This document shows positions 49,856 through 64,000 of a stretch of DNA of 64,000 nucleotides, piece by piece (position 1 is the stretch's first letter; each line of letters starts with the position of its first letter). The notes below the pieces were generated by a model, which worked only from the letters and a program-made list of their open reading frames with translations, was not told the DNA's origin and ran no database searches. The position numbers were made by a program, and so were the translations under genes. The stretch is from Daucus carota subsp. sativus. Lineage: Eukaryota; Streptophyta; Magnoliopsida; Apiales; Apiaceae. The stretch covers positions 37,561,454-37,625,453 of the forward strand of contig NC_030389.2 of NCBI RefSeq assembly GCF_001625215.2, given 5' to 3'.

Positions 49856-50655
49856 CTCTTGTTCCACAGTCTCAATAACCTTGTGATTTTTATTCTTATT
49901 CTACAATAATTATTGGTTTTAGTGACTTGAAATTTTTTTAAATTTATTTTAGGGAAAAAGTGAAAAACTATATATTTTAATTTGTTTTAAGGGATAAGTT
50001 CTTCAATTTTGATATTGAAAATTGTCCCAAGTTATATGGTTGGTTGCGGTATTGTAAAATGAAAATCAGATTTAATCGGTGAAATCACGGAACAAGAATT
50101 AGTTGGAGATTAATTGAATTGATGAGATATAACCAGTTCAACGAGTTATGGAACATGATTAATTGTGATTAATCACATGAATTTTAGAACAAAGGTTTTG
50201 ACCGTGACAGTATAGTAAAAGTAAAATATCAAATAAATACTAATTGAGTTATTATGTAAGACAATATTCAACAATTATAAGTAGGTCAACAGTGGGGGTT
50301 CGATTCCCCGGTCCTCCAACATTTTACTCCTATTATAGTGTTGATTTTGTTTTGTCATTTTTCAAATACAAACTGATCTTGGTCCCATCAACAGTTGGAA
50401 ATTTTGCTATTTTGAGAATTGAATGTAATCTGCTCAAGTATAAGGCCACTGTTTATTTCACATCTTTACAAATTACAAGCAAGTATGAAACACAGATCCT
50501 CTGAAGGCAAGGCTCTGGGACACTAGTACATCATCAAAACAAGCATATGGTAAGTAATTCACGAAAGAGTAAATGAGCAACAAAAGACAGCCAGGCGAAA
50601 GGTGATGCCTGCAACGGTTGATTGGCTCCGAATGATAGAACCATCCAGATATTTC
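49856..50655. other. Spacer between the two ARF genes
   Basis: Contains the inverted copy of the GATTAATC-rich repeat (about 50065-50195), a tRNA-like 3' half at about 50288-50319, and the likely 3' UTR of ARF copy 2 near the right edge. Nothing protein-coding recognised. Confidence 0.5.
50065..50195. repeat. GATTAATC-rich interspersed repeat, copy 2 (inverted)
   Basis: The complement reads TTGTTCTAAAA, GTGATTAATCACAATTAATC, TGTTCCATAACTCGTTGAAC in the same order as 42660-42840. No terminal repeats or target duplication recognised. Confidence 0.55.
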
Positions 50656-56191
<5,536 letters not shown>

Positions 56192-59100
56192 ATGGAAGAG
56201 AGCTTTGTTCCGTTTCGCGGAATCAAGAATGATGTTAAAGGAAGGTTGATGTGCTACAAACAAGATTGGACTAGTGGCTTCATGTCAGGTGTAAGGTATG
56301 TTTACAATAACCTTATCTTGAATCTTTTAAAATTATGAGGAGATGTATATTCTCCAACCATCCGGATCTCTTATACTATTTTTTGTTTTTTTTGATATTT
56401 AGGATTCTGGCCCCTACAACATATATATTTTTTGCTTCAGCAATTCCTGTGATATCATTTGGTGAACAGTTGGAAAGAAGTACAGGTATAATCTGTTGCA
56501 TCTTTCTCAGACAATCCGATATTCGAAATTCTGATCTTTTTACAATTGGTGTCTTGGATTGACAGATGGGTCACTCACAGCAGTGCAAACCTTAGCTTCT
56601 ACAGCAATTTGTGGTATTATACACTCTATAATGGGAGGTCAGCCCTTGCTTATTCTTGGAGTTGCAGAACCTACTGTACTTATGTACACATTCATGTACA
56701 ACTTTGCGAAAGATAGACCAGAGTTGGGACCAAAGCTCTTCCTAGCTTGGACTGGATGGTATTCAATTGTTATTTGTGTTTCAGATCAATTCTGTTGATA
56801 AGTGAAGTTTTAGTTTTGAAATTTGCTCATTTTTCACATGTTATAATGTTACTGTCTACATGGAATGTTGTCTTTGCAGGGTATGTGTTTGGACTGCAAT
56901 TTTATTGTTCCTTTTGGCTATTCTAGGAGCTTGTTCAATCATTAATAGGTTCACTCGTCTGGCGGGAGAATTGTTTGGACTACTAATTGCAATGCTTTTC
57001 ATGCAGGAGGCTATAAAAGTAAGTGGCACTTGTTAATCCTATACAGAGACCATTAGTTAGTAATTAGAGTTTCAAATTATCGTGGACAACATATTGTGGT
57101 ATTAACCAGATACAAAATTTGTAGGAGACTAACAATGTCAGTGTCCTGACCGAGGCACCAGTAGTGAATTTGATGTGTACCATCTCTTTGGTACAGCAAT
57201 AAGAAATTAAATTATAATTGAACGACGTTGTTTCTGTAAAAGTGTTTGTCTTTCTGATTAATTTATATGAAAGCTTTGTCAAAATCACTTGTTGGATGTA
57301 GGGAATTATTGATGAATTTCGTGTACCAAATGGAGAAAATCGTCAATTGACAGAATTTCTACCATCATGGAGGTTTGCAAATGGAATGTTTGCCCTGGTT
57401 ATGTCCTTTGGCCTCTTGCTCACTGCATTGAAAAGTCGAAAAGCAAGATCATGGCGATATGGCTCTGGTAAGCATGTTCGCTATATTTTTAGATGATCTT
57501 GGACTAAATAAACTTTAGCATGCGCAATGCCAATTTCTTCACAGAAAAGTATAATAATCAGATCTCAGTTGAATGATTATAATATAGGGCCTGGGCAGTA
57601 GTATGGTGTTGCATAAAATTGGTATCACCCACTCGGAAACAAACAATTTGAAAATTTTATTTTGATAGATAATGTCAAAAAGTGCATGCATCATGTTTCC
57701 TCTCTACGTGACTGTAATTCATGTTTTCTCCTTTTACAGGTCGGCTTCGGGGCCTCATTGCAGATTATGGTGTTCCATTGTTGGTGGTTGTCTGGACAGC
57801 TGCCTCTTATATTCCATCTGGAAATGTCCCAAAAGGAATTCCAAGGCGACTCCTCAGCCCAAATCCATGGTCCCCTGGTGCATATGAGAACTGGACAGTC
57901 GTTAAGGCATGTTTTCCTTTGCACAAAAGCAATTCATTTTGCCTTTTTACTCTCTTAAAATGATTTAATAATATGTACGTATGTAATTTCTAACTTTCAG
58001 AATATGATGCAAGTGCCTGTCCTCTACATAATTGGGGCTTTTGTTCCAGCCACTATGATTGCAGTTCTGTATTATTTTGACCACAGTGTAGCATCTCAAC
58101 TTGCTCAACAGAGTGAATTTAACTTGCGGAAGCCTACTTCATTTCATTACGATTTGTTTTTGTTAGGATTCATGGTATGGTGGCAAATCCTTCCTAAAAA
58201 CTAACCATTTAGTCGTTTTCTGTCATTTTATGAAACCTCCACTCTAATCAAAATGACTTGTTACAATGTTGAAGGTCATATTGTGTGGCCTTACTGGAAT
58301 CCCCCCATCAAATGGTGTCATTCCACAATCTCCAATGCATACTAAAAGTTTGGCTACACTTAAGCATCAGGTTTACATTTACCACAGACACATTTCTTAC
58401 ACCGCTCGTTTAATATTATAATCTTAAACTAAAGATGAAAATCGCGGCTGTCTGTATTAGCTAGTTAATATTCATCTCCGTATCTTAGCATTTAATCACA
58501 CAATATACTTTTATCACAATGATATTCACTGAGCTCAGCATATTCATTGCTGCTTTGCCATCTTTTTGCATGTAGCTTCTTCGTAGTCGATTGGTAACGA
58601 CAGCACGCGAATGTCTGGGCAATAACAGTAGTCTAGATCAAGTATATGGAAAGTTACAAGAAGCCTATGAAGGGATGCAGAGTCCAGTGCATAACCAAGA
58701 GCCATCAGCTCGAGTACGGCGCTTTCATGATTTTCATTTAACATAGTTTTTTTTCCCCTTATGTTTCCCTTTTTGATCTACATACTTGTACACTTAGTCA
58801 ACATTATTTTAAATTTATTCTTGGAACAGAGATTAAATGAATTGAAAGACTCAACTATCAAATCAGCTTCCAGCATGGGAAACATTAATGCTCCAGTTGA
58901 TGAGTCCGTTTTTGATGTTGAGAAAGAGATTGATGATTTGATACCTGTTGAAGTAAAGGAACAGAGAGTCAGTAACTTACTGCAATCTTTAATGGTGGGA
59001 GGATGTGTTGCAGCCATGCCTCTGCTAAAAAAGATCCCAACGTCAGTACTCTGGGGATACTTCGCATATATGGCTGTTGAAAGCTTACCCGGAAACCAGT

Positions 59101-60528
59101 TTTGGGAGCGGATCTTACTACTATTCACAGCTCCAAGTAGAAGATACAAGTAGCTACTTTCCCATGAACATTTGTACAAGTTCAGTTAATTTTTAATTTC
59201 GCTAAACTGATTCTCTGCAACTAACCAATATGCATCTGTTTTTTGTTTTTGTTACGTGTTAACAGAATATTGGAGGACAACCACGCAACTTTTGTTGAAA
59301 CTGTACCTTTCAAGACAATTGCATTTTTCACAATATTCCAGTCAGCTTATTTGTTGATCTGTTTCGGTATCACCTGGATTCCTCTTGCTGGGGTGTTGTT
59401 CCCTTTGATAATCATGCTTCTGGTTCCTATTAGACAATACATTTTACCCAAGTTTTTCAAAGAGGAACACCTTCAAGATTTAGATGCAGCAGAGTATGAA
59501 GAGGCAGCTGCTTTACCATATAACCTTGCAATGGTAAGCTTTGCATTCTCTCATTAATATAAAGAATCTTCTTTACCTTTTTATTTACAAATTTATCTTC
59601 TACAATTTCAACTTTCTGCATATACACATAAAAAGGATATTTAAAGTTGGAGGTAAAATAGTCTGTTAGAGCATCTCCAACGGTGTTGGCTATAATCGTT
59701 GGCTAAATTGGACCTGTAAGACATTATGTAAAATTTGCTGAACCTGTAATACATTTTGCTTTAATGGTATTGGCTATATTGGTTGGCTATAATTTAAAAA
59801 TAGTATGTTATTAATATTTTAGATTGTTAAAATAGAATATATCAGTTTAATATAGTAATAAATGATGTGCAATCTTCCTACAGATTTCTTACAGACCTGT
59901 AGAGGTTCAACAAATTTAGCCATCCATAAGAGGTTGGCTAAAATTATAGACAACAGGTTCACGTGGTTGGAGTACTATTTTTTCAGGACGTTGGCTATAT
60001 TTTTTAATTTTGGAATGCCAACTCACTTTTTAGACAAGGGCTTTGTATGGTTGGAGATGCTCTTAGTTTATACACAAATCCAGTGAAAATATCAAAGGAT
60101 ATATTAAAAAGATGAAGAACCAGAGATTCATCAGATTAGGCTTATTATCTGTCATATATTTTGTAGTTGGCGGTTCTCTCATTCTACGAGCCAGCTACCC
60201 TTTCCATCCAGCTTATATTCTTTTTACCTTTGATGTCTTATTGCAGGACACAGAGATGGGTTCCAGTGCTTCATTTGCAGATGAGAGGGAGATTTTTGAT
60301 GGGGTGATTACCAGAAGCCGGGGAGAGATCAGACGTATGTGCAGTGTGAATCTGAAAGGAAGCAGCGAAAAACCAAAGAAAAGCTTCTTGAAGAGTTTCT
60401 CTGATATAGGATACAATCCTCGAGTAAGTGAAATGAGAGGGGATATAAGTCCTAGGTTGGGAGGTAGACGGCCATTTAGTCCCAGGACAACTGAAGGAAA
60501 ACCTTCACATTTAGGAAAACATATGTGA
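56192..60528 (+). CDS. BOR1: Borate exporter (BOR1/BOR2-type, SLC4-like)
   Basis: Twelve exons: 56192-56295, 56403-56485, 56566-56758, 56880-57018, 57302-57467, 57740-57906, 58001-58174, 58275-58370, 58576-58713, 58830-59149, 59266-59533, 60247-60528. They give 709 residues, close to the roughly 700 of Arabidopsis BOR1. The multi-pass membrane core contains [80 protein letters not shown] and [15 protein letters not shown] cytosolic loop with [17 protein letters not shown] follows, then [17 protein letters not shown] and the tail [15 protein letters not shown] proteins export borate at the plasma membrane for xylem loading; some respond to high boron. BOR1 and BOR2 cannot be separated here. 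Intron 6 starts with GC, not GT. The last intron holds a 394-bp MITE. The start matches the family's MEE-FVPF N-terminus. Confidence 0.96.
59669..60062. mobile_element. Tourist-like MITE family A, copy 2, 394 bp, in BOR intron 11
   Basis: Same ends (GAGCATCTCCAAC / GTTGGAGATGCTC) and exactly the same length as 42139-42532, flanked by TTA at 59666-59668 and 60063-60065. Intronic, so it should not alter the BOR protein if spliced normally. Confidence 0.92.
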
Positions 60529-62407
60529 TAGTTTAGTAAAGGTAACATCTCTGCCAAAATTGGATTCATTTTTAGGAGAAAGTGTTCTAGGAGATAGCTT
60601 GATTGTATGCAGCGGATGGTTTGTCCTCTATCACATGTTTGTCTAGCCTCTGCAAACCACCATGAATAGAGCCTCAGCTCCGTAGCCATGTATAGGCACA
60701 GTAAAAGTTGTGTTTTGCGAGTTTTTGCAAAAATATCTTCCACGATATGTGTATTCTCTTTAAATATGGCCTTTTCTTTTGTTTCAAGTGGCTACCTCTT
60801 TTACTCAGTACCACTATATACTGAGCACCATTGCTGCTAAAATACTTGGGTCGATTCAGTTTGCTCCTGAATTTTTCATGATAACTCTGTCCATCACGGG
60901 GACCTTTCTCCGTGTGTTAGTGCTAGGTACCCCAAATCAGTAAATATGATAAATCTTATTTACTTGTGATATGTCTAATAAGAAACTGCAGTGTGTAATT
61001 TGAGAAATATTTTGAGATCGGATTTGGGATCTCCGGCATTTTTCTGTTAAAAAAACTCCCTCAACAATGCTGATCGTGCCATCTAGGCATCTAGAGGAAA
61101 CTGCACAATTGAAGCACCGGAAACTGCACAGCTGCAGCTGAAAGACATTGGATTTTATCTTGAAAATCTAGCCGAAAATAGATTGCCTTAAATTGCAGGA
61201 CATTGTATTATAACAAATGCCACATAATTATTCAAATATATTTGAATCATTATAATTGATAAATAATTCACAGCTCAAACAGAAGCAATTTATTTGTAAA
61301 CCAGGTAAAATAAAGAAAAATGCTAGGTAACTTAAAAATTATTGCTGATTTATTTGCGAATCCTACTTGGCAATGTTTGATTGGTCACACCAACATTGAT
61401 AATAATAAAACTCTTGTACGCACCATCCAATTAAAATCATTAATCATTTATTACCATGTCATTTGAGAAAAATTTAGGAATATACCGGTTTTATTGGTAT
61501 GATTGACTTGAATATATAGGCAAATTTCATTTGCTATTTAATAGATAGAATTTATGCACAGCTCAATCTGCTTCGAATTCAATTGTATCATCTTGCAGTA
61601 GTTCATGCAGAGTACATTGCCATCTAACATGTGATGCCAATCCCCCAGTTGAAAATCATATCAAACTTAGAAATGCCCAAATCAAAATCACTCTGCAATC
61701 TTAATATCACACTAACAATATCTCAAGAATCTTGAATGAGAAATCATCAAATCACATCACAATCTTACTGGACAGAAATAATTCAGGATTCAGGAGCATA
61801 AATTAAGAAATCAATAATGTTGAAAATAAACACAATCAGACCAACCAAATAAGGCTTCTAATACATGAGCTTTTAGCAAATCTTTGCAACTAATCCTCTT
61901 CCAGATTTGCCCCTGCATTAATGTGAATATCGATAACTTCCTCCTGATTGGCATCACTCTGATCACACAGTCCTTTACATTTTCTTCTGAATATTTCTCC
62001 TAAGTTTGCTATCATAATATTTTTAAGTTTTATCATAGTGTTCTGGAAGTTCTTAGATTAATGTATATTATTTGCTGAAATATAATTTTCAGCTCACAAA
62101 ATTATATATTCATATTGTATATTGGATTTTTACATAATATCCATAACATTAAATGTAAAAAATTATTCAAGACAGGATTGATATCCAAATTAAATATTAA
62201 AATGATATATCTGAAAGGAATAGTATCCGAAATTAAATGTCAAGATGAAATATCTAGACATTGACATATAAGCATTCATGATGATATCGAAACCAGAATC
62301 CATTTATTATGATCTTTTATTTCTATGAGCCAAATCAGCTATATATTGATACCACTCTTGCTTTTGTAACTTCATAAACACAAACATTTTTACAAAAGAG
62401 ATTGAGA
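60529..62407. other. Spacer between BOR and PMEI-like gene
   Basis: The BOR 3' UTR is expected at the left. The remainder is AT-rich, with no element borders or coding signal I can support. TATATATTG at 62340-62348 is a plausible TATA box for the following gene, about 60 bp before its ATG. Confidence 0.5.
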
Positions 62408-62911
62408 ATGGCCTTTTCTTATGCTATCAAGTGTCTAACTCTTTTAGTAGTTGCATTACTAATCACCATCTCATCGGCTGATCAAGCCTTAATCAAATCC
62501 ATTTGTTCCAAAGCCCGCAACCAAGCTCTGTGTTACAACCTTTTCAAAAACTCAGGCAACTCTGATCGTGGTGGCCTCGGCCAAATCTCAACAAATGTAG
62601 CTCTGGGGAAAGCACAAACAACGCAAAATCTTGTCAAATCTCTTGCGGCAAAAGAGACTGATCCAAAGATAAAAGCTCAATACAATACATGCTTGGAGGT
62701 GTATGGTGATGCTTTGGACAACCTTAATGACTGCAAGCCAGCTTTCGCTAAAAATGACTTCAGTACAGCAAATATCAGGGCCTCGGCAGCTTATACTGAT
62801 GTGGATACTTGTTCAGATGATGGTAAAAATGTAGCGCCGCAACTTAAAGCAGCAAATCAAGAAAATCAAGATTATATTGACGTAGTTTTGGCAGTTTCCA
62901 ACATTCATTAG
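62408..62911 (+). CDS. Secreted PMEI / invertase-inhibitor-like protein
   Basis: Single exon, 167 residues. The start is ATG at 62408; an in-frame TTG upstream is not needed. Residues 1-26 (KCLTLLVVALLITISSA) form a signal peptide. The mature part is a PMEI-like four-helix bundle with the conserved disulfide pairs expected at Cys33-Cys42 and Cys95-Cys135, plus an extra Cys109. Motifs: CSKARNQALC hairpin, CLEVYGDALDNLNDC and RASAAYTDVDTC. Such proteins inhibit pectin methylesterases in the wall, or cell-wall or vacuolar invertases, by 1:1 binding. The two activities cannot be told apart by sequence reading alone. Intronless structure is normal for stand-alone inhibitors. Stop TAG at 62909-62911. 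Confidence 0.9.
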   Translation: MAFSYAIKCLTLLVVALLITISSADQALIKSICSKARNQALCYNLFKNSGNSDRGGLGQISTNVALGKAQTTQNLVKSLAAKETDPKIKAQYNTCLEVYGDALDNLNDCKPAFAKNDFSTANIRASAAYTDVDTCSDDGKNVAPQLKAANQENQDYIDVVLAVSNIH

Positions 62912-63794
62912 TCCCTAGTAACATATGATATGCAGGGCCACAGAGGTTATTTTTCATATTTGATGTGTATCAAGATGTCACTTTTGAAGAAGTTATTCAG
63001 TATTTTGAATTGAATTCTATTAATTCTCAATCATAAAATCTATTTTGTCTAATTGCTTAAAATATTTGTGCAACCAATCTACAAATAACATTTACTATGC
63101 AGATAGCAGGTAACAAAATACAGCTCTCTAAAATTAAGATGTTTATTCGCGAGCTAAGCTGGTGCTTCACTTGGTAAACAATCAACTGCAGAAACAATGT
63201 CATATTTACATTATAAGATCTGGATACTTCTTTGGGTGATGAAATTCCGCTCACTTTGACAATATATTCGACACATAAAAAGAATCCGGCGATTTCTGAG
63301 TATTTAATCCAGATTTCAATATATTGATCATAATCTCTAGATTTTAATTTTATTTTTTATGCCATGATCTCTGTATTTTAATTGATTGTGCGTGATTTTG
63401 ATTTTATGAGGAATTTAGTGGGTTTAAGTTAAGATGTCGTGGTGTTGATATCCGGTCCATGGGATTAAAGCACAATCTTTCAAAATCTTGTGAATAATGA
63501 AGATATTTCTCGATTATACACTTAACAATCCCACAAAATTCATCATTTTATTAAATTAAAAAAAAAAAATCACCACCTTTTGAATATCATCACATTTTAA
63601 TGGATTTTAAATAACTTTAATTGAATATCATAAGATTTCTAAGCATAATTTAAAATTTGGATCGAATACCAATAAGTCAAATTCCTAATCAAATACCTCA
63701 AGATTCTAATATTTTTTTTTAAAATTCGAACTAAATACACTTAAATTTCCATAATAAAAAATTCTTAAAAATCCCAACTAAAAGCGATTCATAA
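62912..63794. other. Spacer 3' of PMEI-like gene
   Basis: 3' UTR followed by very AT-rich non-coding DNA. No features recognised before the MITE at 63795. Confidence 0.5.
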
Positions 63795-64000
63795 GAGCAT
63801 CTCCAACCATGAAAACCCATTAGCTAAAAAGTGAGTTGTCATGCCAAAAATAAAAAATTTAGCCAACAATTTCAAAAGTTCACACTCCAACCATAGTGAC
63901 CTGTTGTCTATAAATTTGGCCAACCTCCTATGGATGGCTAAATTTATCGAACCTCTACAGGTCTGTAAGAAATCTGTAGGAAAATTGCACATCATTTATT
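63795..64000. mobile_element. Tourist-like MITE family A, copy 3, cut by window end
   Basis: Begins TAA then GAGCATCTCCAACCATG and runs in the opposite orientation to copies 1 and 2, matching their complement from the right end inward up to CTGTAAGAAATCTGTAGG. The far terminus lies outside the window. Confidence 0.88.

Noticed and set aside
60213..60743. 176-codon minus-strand frame over the last BOR exon
   Set aside because: Antisense to a well-supported exon, with no recognisable domain.
62402..62407. Upstream TTG start for the PMEI-like gene
   Set aside because: The ATG at 62408 gives a standard signal peptide. Non-ATG initiation is not needed.

Overview
This is a nuclear window from a flowering plant, most likely a eudicot. 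The genes are split by GT-AG introns, intergenic DNA is AT-rich, and the protein set (ATL RING-H2 ligase, CAMTA, KIN-12 kinesin, BOR borate exporter, PMEI-like inhibitor) is plant-specific. The species cannot be fixed from the sequence alone. All exon borders were read by eye from splice sites, reading-frame continuity and family conservation.

Layout. 634-2290 (-): two-MATH-domain protein. 4370-6326 (+): ATL-type membrane RING-H2 E3 ligase. 6327-10322: repeat-rich spacer with Tourist-like MITEs nested three deep and a small hAT element. 10323-25443 (+): a calmodulin-binding transcription activator (CAMTA1-3 clade) whose long introns hold tandem repeats, microsatellites and at least four MITEs. 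26637-39651 (-): a very large kinesin-12 of the phragmoplast-orienting (POK) type, 32 coding exons and 2364 codons of product, convergent with CAMTA. 39652-46051: a transposon-rich spacer with an 830-bp hAT element, a 394-bp Tourist MITE and a 1.6-kb Mutator-like foldback element carrying a nested Tourist MITE. 46052-47937 and 50656-52748 (both -): two class I ADP-ribosylation factors in tandem with identical intron positions. 56192-60528 (+): a BOR1/BOR2-type borate exporter. 62408-62911 (+): an intronless PMEI/invertase-inhibitor-like secreted protein.

How the genes relate. There is no operon-like logic and no gene cluster of one pathway. The genes are independent housekeeping or regulatory loci: calcium signalling, cytokinesis, vesicle traffic, boron export, ubiquitination and wall-enzyme inhibition. 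The only local duplication is the ARF pair.

The most informative non-genic signal is the density of non-autonomous DNA transposons with readable borders. hAT elements have 8-bp target duplications, Mutator-like elements 9-bp duplications, and PIF/Harbinger (Tourist) elements TAA/TTA duplications. One hAT copy sits directly against the putative TATA box of an ARF gene. I found no CRISPR array, no complete tRNA or rRNA gene, no autonomous transposase and no convincing novel gene system.
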